Source: Coriobacteriales bacterium (GTDB lineage Bacteria > Actinomycetota > Coriobacteriia > Coriobacteriales > UBA8131). From it: a stretch of 22,391 nt of DNA. Below are positions 1 to 7,615 of this stretch, piece after piece. Positions within the stretch are counted from its first letter, which is position 1. Every line of letters starts with the position of its first letter. A model generated the notes under the pieces. It had not been told where the DNA came from. It worked only from the letters and a program-made list of their open reading frames with translations, and ran no database searches. The DNA lies in NCBI GenBank assembly GCA_031286975.1, contig JAITTM010000122.1, positions 1 to 22,391 on the forward strand. Direction: 5' to 3'. Made by a program: the position numbers and the translations under genes.

Positions 1-6
1 ATTGGG

Positions 7-40
7 AACGACCCCGGATATGAACACCGGGGTCGTTTTA
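7..40 (+). terminator. Rho-independent terminator of an upstream gene
   Basis: A perfect 11-bp stem (7-17 with 27-37, core CGACCCCGG / CCGGGGTCG) closes a 9-nt loop and is followed by TTTTA on the + strand. The T-run is on the + side only, so it most likely ends a + strand gene lying before the window. It may also insulate the decayed minus-strand gene to its right. Confidence 0.75.
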
Positions 41-73
41 CAATGATCTATCCGAGCTGTGATTTCGAGGCGG

Positions 74-300
74 CTATAAGATATCCTCAACAGAACTGAT
101 TTTATCGCCAATAACCCACGTTGCGTCTTTGAACGCCTTTGTTGCAAATGGGAGGCTTCACCTGTTCTTTTCATAGTATCCGTGCTCGTTTTGTCCTGCT
201 CGCTTGCCACCACGGCGAAGATGCCCTCGCGGAGCTCGCTTTTGGGGTGATGCAGACCGATGTTCCACGGCTTGCCGTCAGCGCGCCGTTCGATGCTCAC
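74..300 (-). pseudogene. Remnant of an ApbE-like FMN transferase gene
   Basis: The minus strand reads VSIERRADGKPWNIGLHHP from 300 downward. This resembles the conserved ApbE (FAD:protein FMN transferase) stretch in which a Gly/Asp-Gly is followed by PW-x-IG-x-x-x-P. A TAG lies directly upstream of it, and no complete ApbE N-terminus or catalytic region is present. After about 40 residues the reading seems to shift: another frame gives GYYEKNR, a TGA, then ATKAFKDATWVIGDKISSV and a TAG at 74-76, which looks protein-like. I read this as a 3' fragment with a frameshift and stop codons. ApbE attaches FMN to secreted or membrane flavoproteins, so an intact copy would belong to respiration or extracellular electron transfer. 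The family call rests on a short motif. The overlapping + strand ORF (139-387) has no support. Confidence 0.4.
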
Positions 301-333
301 CTATTGCCCTACCAGCCCAAAGCCAATAACTTT

Positions 334-882
334 CTAGAGTCGTCGGCTGATGGCATCGCAGAGAAGGGCGGCGATGACCGTCTTTGAGTCTTCCACCTTG
401 CCGTCGAGTACATCGTCGATCAGATCTTCAAGCAGCATCCATTGGCAGGCGACAAACTCGTCCTCGTCAGGGTTGGCCTCGCCTGCCTCCAGGTTTGTTG
501 CCAAAAACAGGTGGATAATCTCGTCGCTGTAACCAGCGGCGATGGCTATGGGAGCCAGGTAGCGCATCTCGTGCGCGGTGTACCCGGTTTCCTCCGCAAG
601 TTCACGTTTGGCGCAGGCGAGGCAGTCCTCACCCGGCTCGAGTTTGCCGGCGGGTATCTCGAGCGTGATGCGCTCGAGCGCCGTGCGGTACTGCTGCACC
701 AGGAGCACGCGATTGTCGCGGTCGACGGCGATGATGGCCACCGCCCCAGGGTGGCGCAGTACCTCACGCACCGCGCGGTGCCCATTGGGCAGCTCGACAT
801 CCAACTGGTCGATGTTGAGAAAGGAGCCGCTATAGGCGCGAGCTGAACTGAGTATCGTCTCTAAGAGTTGGTCGTTTGGCAT
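334..882 (-). CDS. Nudix hydrolase, ADP-ribose pyrophosphatase type
   Basis: This 182-aa protein probably hydrolyses ADP-ribose or related nucleoside diphosphate sugars to AMP and a sugar phosphate, a cytosolic housekeeping reaction. The Nudix box spans about residues 79-101 and matches GX5EX7REUXEEXGU (G-K-L-E-P-G-E ... RELAEETG). The preceding LVQQYR and LEIPAGK segments are typical of the ADPR-pyrophosphatase (NudF/YqkG) subfamily. I choose the ATG at 882 (MPNDQ), which overlaps the purD stop as TAATG with GGGAG just upstream. A start four codons earlier (MGAIMPND) lies inside purD and is less likely. Translational coupling to purD is therefore likely. Substrate specificity cannot be read from the sequence. 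Confidence 0.88.
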   Translation of the reverse strand: MPNDQLLETILSSARAYSGSFLNIDQLDVELPNGHRAVREVLRHPGAVAIIAVDRDNRVLLVQQYRTALERITLEIPAGKLEPGEDCLACAKRELAEETGYTAHEMRYLAPIAIAAGYSDEIIHLFLATNLEAGEANPDEDEFVACQWMLLEDLIDDVLDGKVEDSKTVIAALLCDAISRRL

Positions 883-2168
883 TATCGCTCCCAAGCTGAA
901 CGACCGCCAAGAGCTCTCTTGCCAATGTCGCGGCGGTATTGCTTGCCCTCGAAGTCAATGAGCTCTGTGGCTTGGTAGGCCAGGGCGCGGGCCTCCTGAA
1001 AGCTGCTGCCCAGCGCCGTCACATTGAGCACGCGACCTCCGGCGGTCACCAGCGTGCCGTCGTCAAAGCGTTTGGTACCTGCGTGATAGACGGTCACGCC
1101 GGGCAGTGCTTCTGCAGCATCAATGCCGGTGATGGGCAGGCCCTTTGCGTAATCGCCGGGATAACCGGCGCTGGCGAGCACCACGCTCACCGCCCAGGCA
1201 TCGTCCCACTCAAGCTGCACATCTGCTAGGGAGCCGTTTGCCACAGCCAGCATGACCTCAAGCAGATCGGTCTTGAGGCGCGGTAGGATCACCTGTGTCT
1301 CGGGATCGCCAAAGCGAGCGTTGAACTCGAGCAGCCGAGGGCCTGCGGGCGTGAGCATGAAGCCGCCATAGAGGACGCCGCGGTAGTCGATGTGCTCGCT
1401 GGTGAGGGCTGCCACGGTTTTCTCCATAAGCGCCTGCATGTCTGCCAGCTCCTCGTTGGTCACGATGGGCACGGGCGAATAGACACCCATGCCGCCAGTG
1501 TTGGGGCCTGTGTCGCCCTCGAAGGCGCGCTTGTGATCCTGGGCGGGTGCCATGGGCAAAGTGGTGGTGCCGTCTGTGAAGACGAGCAGCGAGCACTCGG
1601 GGCCAGTGAGAAACTCCTCGATCACCACGGTGGCTCCCGCCGCTCCAAAGCGCCCGTCAAAGCACTCCGCGATGGCGGCGCGTGCCTCGTCGAGCGTAGC
1701 AGCAACCGTCACGCCCTTGCCGGCAGCCAAACCGTCGGCCTTGACCACGATGGGTGCGCCGACGCGCTCAAGGTAGGCCAGCGTCTCAGCCGCGTTGGTA
1801 AAGCTGCCAAAGGCCGCCGTGGGCAGCGCGTGGCGCTCCATGAACTCCTTGCTAAACCGCTTGCTGCCCTCCAACTGGGCACCGGCAGCCCCGGGACCAA
1901 AGGCGGCGATACCCGCGGCACGCACCGCGTCTGCAACGCCCGCAACCAAAGGTGCCTCGGGCCCGATGACCACAAGCCCGACATCGTGTTTCTGTGCAAA
2001 GGAGACAACCGCGGCGGCATCCAAGTTGTCAAGCGTCACCGTAACCGTGCCAGGAGCGCTGCCACCATTGCCGGGTGCAACATAGATGCTCCCTGCGTCA
2101 GGTGAGGCCGCCAGCGATGTCACGATGGCATGCTCCCTGCCGCCGCCGCCCAATACCAAGATGTTCAT
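882..2168 (-). CDS. purD: Phosphoribosylamine-glycine ligase (GAR synthetase)
   Basis: PurD joins glycine to 5-phosphoribosylamine using ATP, the second step of de novo purine synthesis, in the cytosol. The 428-aa length is normal for the family. The N-terminal motif MNILVLGGGGREHAI is diagnostic. It is followed by the ATP-grasp domain with KADGLAAGKGV, the region with DHKRAFEGDTGPNTGGMG, and the metal/ATP site LEFNARFGDPETQ. The start at 2168 is set by AGAAAGGA (2176-2183), seven bases before the ATG; an in-frame ATG six codons earlier has no such site. It is followed by the Nudix gene with a one-base TAATG overlap. Upstream lies the decayed AlbA_2-like fragment, which ends only 18 bp before this start, so the purD promoter must lie within or beyond degraded sequence. 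No purine riboswitch was recognised. Confidence 0.97.
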   Translation of the reverse strand: MNILVLGGGGREHAIVTSLAASPDAGSIYVAPGNGGSAPGTVTVTLDNLDAAAVVSFAQKHDVGLVVIGPEAPLVAGVADAVRAAGIAAFGPGAAGAQLEGSKRFSKEFMERHALPTAAFGSFTNAAETLAYLERVGAPIVVKADGLAAGKGVTVAATLDEARAAIAECFDGRFGAAGATVVIEEFLTGPECSLLVFTDGTTTLPMAPAQDHKRAFEGDTGPNTGGMGVYSPVPIVTNEELADMQALMEKTVAALTSEHIDYRGVLYGGFMLTPAGPRLLEFNARFGDPETQVILPRLKTDLLEVMLAVANGSLADVQLEWDDAWAVSVVLASAGYPGDYAKGLPITGIDAAEALPGVTVYHAGTKRFDDGTLVTAGGRVLNVTALGSSFQEARALAYQATELIDFEGKQYRRDIGKRALGGRSAWER

Positions 2169-2186
2169 GTGCGTGTCCTTTCTCAA

Positions 2187-2423
2187 TCAATATCTTTTGC
2201 AGTCAACGCGGTTCTCTCCGAGATATGCCTTGTCCGTACCTTTATACAAAGCGCAGACGGTTCCCGCATGACGGAACATCACGTCCTCATCGTTTGTCCT
2301 AAAGAACAAGGCTCCGGCATTGGTGAAGCAGACCTCGCTCGGGAGCGACTTGTCCGGCGTTCCCTTGAATTCTACTGTGTAGCTCTCACCCTCACTGAGG
2401 ATGACTGCCAGATCATCTATCAT
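2187..2423 (-). pseudogene. Internally deleted AlbA_2/Schlafen-like regulator fragment
   Basis: The ORF begins MIDDLAVILSEGESYTVEFK, which matches the start of AlbA_2 (Schlafen/divergent AAA_4) putative DNA-binding proteins; the E-x-x-x-x-E-F-K pattern is their hallmark. After about 30 residues it jumps to SEVCFTNAGALFF and then CALYKGTDKAYLG. In intact relatives this segment normally lies well over a hundred residues further on. The simplest reading is a large in-frame internal deletion plus loss of the C-terminal half. Intact proteins of this class are about 400-500 aa; this is 78 aa. A good Shine-Dalgarno (GGAGG, eight bases before the ATG at 2423) survives, so a short peptide could still be made. 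Such genes are often near defence or toxin-antitoxin modules; here only debris remains. Confidence 0.6.
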
Positions 2424-2449
2424 TGCAACTGCCTCCAAAAGTCATGCCT

Positions 2450-2614
2450 TCACAGCGCGCTCACAAACTCATCGCCTGCTACAACAATGTGGTCATCAAG
2501 CCAGAATCTGAGCAATTCTCCCACCACTTTTATCCGTTCAGAAGCTTCCACAAGTTTTATGACTGGTCGTCATCGACTGCGCCTCGCTTTTATAACTACT
2601 GTCCATTGTTGCAT
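2450..2614 (-). pseudogene. Small gene broken by an in-frame TGA
   Basis: Reading the minus strand from an ATG at 2614 gives MQQWTVVIKARRSR, a TGA, then in the same frame RPVIKLVEASERIKVV, GELLRFWLDDHIVVAGD and EFVSAL before a second TGA at 2450-2452. The second half has a convincing protein-like composition and alternation, and the frame is shared across the internal stop. This suggests a roughly 53-aa gene inactivated by one nonsense change. It ends 26 bp before the start of the AlbA_2-like fragment and may have been its operon partner. I do not recognise the family. It could also be chance coding potential in a short stretch. Confidence 0.35.
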
Positions 2615-2688
2615 TTTCAGAGCAGATATTCAGCCTTTTTTCGTCAACAGGAGAGCAGAAGAATATGAATGCGTATATGCGGACTGCA

Positions 2689-5619
2689 TTACAACCGCCG
2701 CAGGTGCGCGGCTATCGCCTGCGTGTCCTCGATGTAATGCTGCTGAGAAGGCAGAGCCTTGAGAAAAAGCTTGCCGTAGCGCTTGGTGAGCAGGCGGGCA
2801 TCGGCCAGTATGAGCGCTCCCGTGTCGGTCGAGCTGCGGATAAGGCGCCCTGCCGCCTGCTTGAGGTCGATTATCGCAACGGGTAACACGTAGCGATGCC
2901 AGGCATCGCGCTCACGCACGGCGCGCTCCTGCTGCAACGGGTCGGTAGGCTTGCTGAAGGGCAACCGCGGTATCACCACGCAGCGCAGGGTATCGCCGGG
3001 CGCGTCAAAGCCCTCCCAGAAGGAGCGCAGGGCAAAGAGGCTCATCTGCTCGTTGGCCAAGAACTCGTCACGCAGGCGCTTGGCGCTGGTGCCGCGTGTT
3101 TGGCAGCGCAGGATCAGCCCTGCTGCCTGAAGCTGTGGCTTGAGACTGCCATAGAGCCTCTCCATCTCGCGCCGATTGGTGAAGAGCGTGAGCACGCTGC
3201 CGCCCATCGCCTGATGCACCTCGAGCAACAGCTGCTCCAGACTGTCGCCATAGCCTGGCGCGGTGGGCTCGGGCAGGTCGCTGGGCAAAAAGACCGCCAT
3301 GTTGCCGTCAAAGTCATAGCTCGACTCGAGCTGCACGGTATTGCGGCGCTCAGGGGGCAGGCGATCCATACCGCAGCCCTGCATGAAGTAGTCAAAACTC
3401 TCGCCAGCGGCCATGGTGGCCGAGGCAAACACCACGGTCTTCTCGTTGGGATAAAAATGTTCGAGCAGCACGGCGCCGATGTCAATCTGCGCGGCAACCA
3501 GCCTGTCCGTGTGCTTATCGAGCTGGCGATTGAGCTCCGCGGAATACACGTAGCTGCTGTCCTCACCATCGAGGATACAAACGAGCGCGTCTCGCTCCGC
3601 CTTAAGCTCCGAGGTGAGGCCCGCCAGGTCGCTTGCCGCCTCCGTCAGCTCGTTATACTGCGCGCAGGTGGCCAGGATGTCGCGGCAGGCGTTCCAGAGC
3701 GTGTCGATGCGCGTGGCCATCGCCCTGCCCGTCGAAACCACAACACCCCAAGGACCGCTACTGCGCACGGTCTCGTTGATCCAGAGATCAATCTGATCGT
3801 AGCTGCTCTTCTCGCCCAGAACGCAGAGCTCTTTGACGTACGAGAAGAACGACTCGCTTATCGCTGCCAGCGCCTGCGCCTCGCTCTGCGCGGCATCGAC
3901 CTTGTCAACCAGCAAGCCGCCGCCATTCAAGGCAACGGCCAGGCGCCGCAGGGTCGCAAAGGCGCCGCCGTAGTGCAGGAGGCCGTCGGTGGTAGCCATG
4001 ACCGTGCGCGTGTCGAGCGCAACGCTCAGTTGGCGGCGCGCCTCGTCCTCAACGGCATGCGCCTCGTCCACCACCCAGTGGCGGATGGGTGGCAGGATGC
4101 CGTTATCCGCCATCACATCGCAAAACAGCAGCGCATGGTTGGTTACCACGATATCGGCGTTTTGCGCGAGCTTGCGCGCGCCATGCAGCAGGCAGTGGTG
4201 ATAATACCGGCACTTATGGTGCAAACAGTCGTCCGCACTGGCACAGACATCGTGGCGGGCCACCTCGCGCCAGAACAGGCTCACGGAGTCCATATCGCCC
4301 TGTGAGCTCTGGCTCACAAAGCTCAGCAACGTGGCCACCAGCGCGGGGGCAGAGGTGTGCTCAAACGCACGATCCTCCTGCGCCAAGGTCATGAGTTTGC
4401 GCAGGCAGGGATAGTGGTCGTAGCCCTTGAGCGCCACATATTGGATACCACCCGCAAGCAGCGCGGAGAGGCGCGGCAGCTCCTGGTAGACCAGCTGGTC
4501 GAGCAGGGCATTGGTCTTGGTGGCGATACCGCAGGTCACCTTGTTGCGCTGGGCAAAGAGCGCCTGCGGCAGGAGGTATGCTACCGACTTGCCCACGCCC
4601 GTGCCCGCCTCAATGGCGGTGAAGCTGCCTTCGCGCAGAGCACGTGCCACCTCACAGGCCATCTCGACCTGCTCACCGCGTGGCTCATAGCCGGGATACA
4701 TGCCTCCTATCAGGCCCTCGTATGAAAAGGCATCGGCGAGCTCCTGTGCATCCACCGGCACAAGCGGCACGAAGTCGCGCTCAAGGTCAAAGGCATCGTG
4801 CTTTTGCTGGGTTGGCAGCGTGCGCAGGCGCTCAGAGCGCGTTGTCGAAAGGTTGAAGCGCGCTGGTGCCCCGCCCGATGCCTCGTCCTGCCAGGCCACG
4901 AGCTCAAAGGCGGCGCGCAGATGCCACTCCGTCTGCGGGAACAACTCCGCCAAGAAGCGCGGGAGCCCCTGCGGCAGGTCGCTTAGAGCCACCAGCAGCA
5001 CGCGCCAGATGCCGCAGAGCGCCTCCACGTCATCGATGGCGCGGTGCGTCGAGGGCGTCACCCCAAAGGCCTCGCTCAGCATCATGAGGTTGTACTGCTT
5101 GAGGCGCGGCAGGGCGATGCGCGCCAACTCCACCGTGTCGATCCAGGGCTGCTCGTCAACCAACGCACATCTGTGAGGCGCATTGGCCGCGATAAACGAG
5201 TGGTCAAAGGGGGCATTGTGTGCGATTACCGCGCAATCGCCCACAAACTCGATCAGCTGTTTGACCGCACGGGCAGCATCGGGTGCACCCGCAACGTCCG
5301 CGTCGCTGATGCCGGTGAGCTCGCTGATAAGTGCCGGAATCGGGCGCCCCGGGTCAACAAAGGTCGAAAAGCGCTCGAGTATCCGCGGTCCGCTCACGCG
5401 GGCAGCCGCGATCTCGATCAGCGCGTCGCTGTGGGGGTCAAAGCCGGTTGTCTCGGTATCGAGCACCACGTATTCGGGCTCTGCCGTGCCAAAGGTGGCC
5501 TCCTTCGCGCGCTCAGCGAGTGTTGCGTAGCGCTGCACCACGTCGTCATCGGTGCCGGGAATCAGCAGGGCCTCCAGGGCGGGCGCCAAAGAAGCGGCAG
5601 GAGCGACGGCTGCTACCAC
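2689..5619 (-). CDS. dinG: DinG-family helicase with DnaQ-like exonuclease domain
   Basis: This 976-aa protein fuses a 3'-5' exonuclease to an XPD/DinG superfamily-2 helicase, the architecture common in Gram-positive DinG. The exonuclease (about residues 50-215) shows Exo I DTETTG, Exo II HNAPFD and an Exo III-like HRAIDDVEAL. The helicase has Walker A EAGTGVGKS, the DEAH box VVDEAHAVED, a Cys cluster CASADDCLHHKCRYYHHC where XPD-type enzymes bind a 4Fe-4S cluster, and late motifs FWEGFDAPG and QAAGRLIRS. It probably unwinds or degrades unusual DNA structures such as R-loops or forks during repair. In Staphylococcus aureus the fusion protein is reported to act as a nuclease rather than a helicase, so unwinding is not certain here. 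The start is a GTG at 5619 with a poor Shine-Dalgarno; an upstream in-frame TGA leaves no better choice. It lies 74 bp after the acidic orphan gene and may share its transcript. Confidence 0.93.
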   Translation of the reverse strand: MVAAVAPAASLAPALEALLIPGTDDDVVQRYATLAERAKEATFGTAEPEYVVLDTETTGFDPHSDALIEIAAARVSGPRILERFSTFVDPGRPIPALISELTGISDADVAGAPDAARAVKQLIEFVGDCAVIAHNAPFDHSFIAANAPHRCALVDEQPWIDTVELARIALPRLKQYNLMMLSEAFGVTPSTHRAIDDVEALCGIWRVLLVALSDLPQGLPRFLAELFPQTEWHLRAAFELVAWQDEASGGAPARFNLSTTRSERLRTLPTQQKHDAFDLERDFVPLVPVDAQELADAFSYEGLIGGMYPGYEPRGEQVEMACEVARALREGSFTAIEAGTGVGKSVAYLLPQALFAQRNKVTCGIATKTNALLDQLVYQELPRLSALLAGGIQYVALKGYDHYPCLRKLMTLAQEDRAFEHTSAPALVATLLSFVSQSSQGDMDSVSLFWREVARHDVCASADDCLHHKCRYYHHCLLHGARKLAQNADIVVTNHALLFCDVMADNGILPPIRHWVVDEAHAVEDEARRQLSVALDTRTVMATTDGLLHYGGAFATLRRLAVALNGGGLLVDKVDAAQSEAQALAAISESFFSYVKELCVLGEKSSYDQIDLWINETVRSSGPWGVVVSTGRAMATRIDTLWNACRDILATCAQYNELTEAASDLAGLTSELKAERDALVCILDGEDSSYVYSAELNRQLDKHTDRLVAAQIDIGAVLLEHFYPNEKTVVFASATMAAGESFDYFMQGCGMDRLPPERRNTVQLESSYDFDGNMAVFLPSDLPEPTAPGYGDSLEQLLLEVHQAMGGSVLTLFTNRREMERLYGSLKPQLQAAGLILRCQTRGTSAKRLRDEFLANEQMSLFALRSFWEGFDAPGDTLRCVVIPRLPFSKPTDPLQQERAVRERDAWHRYVLPVAIIDLKQAAGRLIRSSTDTGALILADARLLTKRYGKLFLKALPSQQHYIEDTQAIAAHLRRL

Positions 5620-5693
5620 GGAGCGCCCGGATTTCTCCGCGATACAGGCGGCAAAAGGCGCGGGTCAACGGGAGTCGCGAGCAGGCTCAACGC

Positions 5694-6245
5694 TTACTCC
5701 TCCACCTCAAGCTGCTCGGGCGTGAATTCCTCGGCGCCAAAGAGTGTGGGGGCTTCTCCCAAGCTGTAGAGGGTCTCGTCCTCAAAGGTGATGCCGTCGT
5801 CGTCCTCGGTGTAGAGCTGAGCATAGGCCTCGCCCGCATCGTCGCCCTTGCTCGCGGTCTCGGCAACCAGCGCGTCGTGCGTGCCGTCTTCCAGATCGAC
5901 GTAGCCGTCGTAGCAGAACACGTAGGCATCGGCCTGGTTCTCCATCTGGAACACGGTTTTGCGCGCCGAGTTGAAGCACTCTACCGCGTCTTCACCGGGA
6001 TGGCTCTCGATGTAGAGGTTCTCGCCGCTGATGATGACGGTGAACGGCTCGAAGATGCCCCCTTGCGCCAGCTTCTCGCGCGCCTCGTCAAAGGCGTAGA
6101 GCACGACCTTCTCCAAGGCATCCTCAGAACTCATCTCGCCCTCTATCAGCTCGCCGATTCCTATTTTCTGGGCGGCATCGCCGGGGGCATCCTGCTTGCT
6201 TGCGCTGGTAGGGGCAGTGGGATCGATACTCGTTTCGTCTGTCAT
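5694..6245 (-). CDS. Acidic protein of unknown function
   Basis: This 183-aa protein is strongly acidic, with no signal peptide and no membrane segment. I do not recognise the family. The first 30 residues are low-complexity (Thr/Ser/Ala/Pro/Asp). The middle (about 38-125) looks folded, with segments such as VVLYAFDEAREKL, FTVIISGENLYIE and ADAYVFCYDGYVDLEDG. The C-terminus (about 135-183) is rich in Asp and Glu. The start at 6245 (MTDETS) is chosen because GGAG lies eight bases upstream; the longer in-frame start at 6314 has none. It precedes dinG by 74 bp on the same strand and may be co-transcribed with it. It is a likely lineage-specific cytosolic protein. Confidence 0.75.
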   Translation of the reverse strand: MTDETSIDPTAPTSASKQDAPGDAAQKIGIGELIEGEMSSEDALEKVVLYAFDEAREKLAQGGIFEPFTVIISGENLYIESHPGEDAVECFNSARKTVFQMENQADAYVFCYDGYVDLEDGTHDALVAETASKGDDAGEAYAQLYTEDDDGITFEDETLYSLGEAPTLFGAEEFTPEQLEVEE

Positions 6246-6343
6246 GGCAATCACTCCGTTTTGGTTGGATAGCGGGCGGTTTTGGTTTATCATCAAGGCA
6301 GCGCAAACGGACACACTAACCGGCGCGCAAACCCTGTTAGAGG

Positions 6344-6349
6344 ATTATA
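6344..6349 (-). promoter_or_regulatory. Possible -10 box for the acidic protein gene
   Basis: The minus strand has a perfect TATAAT at 6349-6344, about 100 bp before the start at 6245. No convincing -35 hexamer lies 16-18 bp upstream, so this is a weak promoter call. The same A/T patch reads TTATAC on the + strand and could serve the divergent thioesterase gene, whose ATG is only 30 bp away. Confidence 0.35.
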
Positions 6350-6377
6350 CACAATGCGAACGTGAGAGGCGCCTGCC

Positions 6378-6893
6378 ATGAAACATGAGTTGACCGAAGT
6401 TGGAGTGACGGGCTCGCAGAACGTCTCGAGCATGTGCCTCGTGTGTGGTGAGAAAAACGCGCATGGCCTGCATACGCACTTTCTGGAGCTGGAGGACGGC
6501 GGGCTTTGCGCCGTGTTTGATACACTCGACGAGCACCAGAGTTACCCTGAGCGTGTGCACGGCGGCATTATCGCGGCGATTCTTGACGAGACAATCGGGC
6601 GCGCCATCCAAGTCGCGCAGCCAGAGGTGTTTGGTGTCACCATGGAGCTGAACATCAAGTACCGCAAGCCTGTGCCACTGGGCGAGCAGCTGCGGGTCGT
6701 CGCCCATATCACCCGCTCGACTGGCATGGCATTCGAGGGCGAAGGGCTGCTGTTGCTGCAAGACGGAACCGTGGCCGCGCAGGGCACAGCCCGTTATGCC
6801 AAACAACCTCCCGCCGTTATCACAGAGGGAGGCTTGAGTGATGAGACCTGGCATCCCGACCCTCGAGAGGCACCGGCTAAGGTTCTGGTGTGA
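6378..6893 (+). CDS. PaaI-family hotdog thioesterase
   Basis: This 171-aa protein is probably an acyl-CoA thioesterase of the hotdog fold, acting in the cytosol. The N-terminal CLVCGEKNAHGL (about residues 20-31) matches the CxxCG-x-x-N-x-x-GL motif found in many PaaI/4HBT relatives. The hotdog core follows with RVHGGIIAAILDETIGRA, the helix carrying the usual catalytic Asp/Glu after HGG, then ELNIKYRKPVPLGEQL, a conserved strand pattern. The tail (about 150-171) is probably disordered. A GAGAGG lies about eight bases upstream of the ATG. The gene stands alone, divergent from the acidic-protein gene and convergent with the Rrf2-type regulator. The substrate is unknown. Confidence 0.85.
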   Translation: MKHELTEVGVTGSQNVSSMCLVCGEKNAHGLHTHFLELEDGGLCAVFDTLDEHQSYPERVHGGIIAAILDETIGRAIQVAQPEVFGVTMELNIKYRKPVPLGEQLRVVAHITRSTGMAFEGEGLLLLQDGTVAAQGTARYAKQPPAVITEGGLSDETWHPDPREAPAKVLV

Positions 6894-6895
6894 TG

Positions 6896-6975
6896 GCGCC
6901 CGTGAGGGGCGCAGTGAGGCACCAAAACTAGCGAGGGTACCTGTGAGGGGCACCAGAGCCCGTGGGGGCGCTAGT
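6896..6975. terminator. Structured GC-rich spacer between convergent genes
   Basis: Several inverted repeats are packed here: GCGCCC/GGGCGC at 6896-6912, and ACTAGCG (6927-6933) pairing with CGCTAGT (6969-6975). The latter encloses GGTACC/GGCACC-like arms. The outer arm overlaps the TAG stop (6971-6973) of the minus-strand gene. The motif GTGAGGGGC recurs. There is no U-tract, so this is structural termination at best; its position between convergent genes supports that role. Confidence 0.4.
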
Positions 6976-7375
6976 GTGAATCAATCAGGTCACCCAAGGT
7001 GATGGTCGCAAAGTGGTCCCGCAGCACCTTCTTTGACGAGAGCCACAGGTCGTCTGTGAAGCAGGTATCACCCTCGCAGCTGCACCAGGACGATCCCTTG
7101 TTCTCAAAGGTCACCTCCAGCGGATCCTGTGCACCTTCAAACACTTCGAGCAAGGTAATCTGATCAAGCGGCTTGGCAAGGACGATGCCGCCGTTGATGC
7201 CGCGCGAAGTCTTGATGAGACTCGCCTTGAGCAAGCCCTGTTGCACCGTGCGAGCAAAGGCATAGGTCACCTTGTGCTTATCGGCAAGATTCCTCAGACC
7301 TTGAGGTTTCTCGGGTTGCCTCGAGAGATCCGCTAAGAGATGGATCGCATAATCGGTTCTTCGTGTTATCTTCAT
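6971..7375 (-). CDS. Rrf2-family transcriptional regulator with Cys cluster
   Basis: This 134-aa protein has the typical Rrf2 start (MKITRRTDYAIHLLADLSR) and a winged helix-turn-helix (about residues 26-66) ending in RGINGGIVLAKP, a well-conserved wing of the family. Three cysteines (98, 100, 105, in WCSCEGDTC) sit where IscR, NsrR and RsrR bind an Fe-S cluster, so it probably senses Fe-S status, nitric oxide or redox. The C98-x-C100 spacing is tighter than in IscR, so the cluster type is open. It is monocistronic, with a good sigma-70-like promoter and an AT-rich imperfect palindrome at 7412-7424 just beyond the -10, a possible self-binding site. Target genes are not evident in this window. 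Confidence 0.9.
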   Translation of the reverse strand: MKITRRTDYAIHLLADLSRQPEKPQGLRNLADKHKVTYAFARTVQQGLLKASLIKTSRGINGGIVLAKPLDQITLLEVFEGAQDPLEVTFENKGSSWCSCEGDTCFTDDLWLSSKKVLRDHFATITLGDLIDSH

Positions 7376-7428
7376 GTACTCTCCCGCTTCTTACTGAACC
7401 ACAAAACCAGCAATTTAATTAGTTCTGT

Positions 7429-7456
7429 ACTATAGCATTAAAAGATGTGGGTTCAA
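7429..7456 (-). promoter_or_regulatory. Promoter of the Rrf2-type gene
   Basis: On the minus strand TTGAAC (7456-7451) and TATAGT (7434-7429) are separated by 16 bp. This is close to the sigma-70/sigma-A consensus, and the leader to the ATG at 7375 is about 45 nt. The AT-rich AACTAATTAAATT immediately downstream could be an operator for the encoded regulator. Confidence 0.6.
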
Positions 7457-7529
7457 AGCAAGACGCTTGTCATTTCTTGGGAGAGACTGTGTATGTTGTA
7501 TGACATTTTAAACAATTGAGGAGAAAACC

Positions 7530-7576
7530 GGGTTTTATAAGCGCCGCGAGCGGCTGACGAGCAGCCAACGCGGCGC
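7530..7576 (-). terminator. Terminator downstream of elp3
   Basis: On the minus strand GCGCCGCG (7576-7569) pairs with CGCGGCGC (7548-7541). Inside it a second stem GGCTG/CAGCC closes a 5-nt loop, with a small internal loop between the two stems. The hairpin is followed by TTATAAAA. It lies about 40 bp past the elp3 stop. The stretch 7457-7529 shows nothing further. Confidence 0.6.
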
Positions 7577-7615
7577 CAAGGAGCTCCTGGCAAGACAGCC
7601 GGTCAGGGGTGCCTG

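Noticed and set aside
139..387. 82-aa + strand ORF at the left edge
   Set aside because: It overlaps the end of the Nudix gene and the ApbE-like remnant in antisense, with no Shine-Dalgarno and no protein-like motif.
2896..4305. 469-aa + strand ORF opposite dinG
   Set aside because: It is a shadow ORF produced by GC-rich codon use. The minus-strand dinG has all helicase and exonuclease motifs; the + reading has none.
7457..7529. Possible small RNA or riboswitch upstream of the Rrf2-type gene
   Set aside because: The stretch lies before the Rrf2 promoter and shows only a short AAAACC/GGTTTT inverted repeat. No conserved riboswitch pattern is recognisable.
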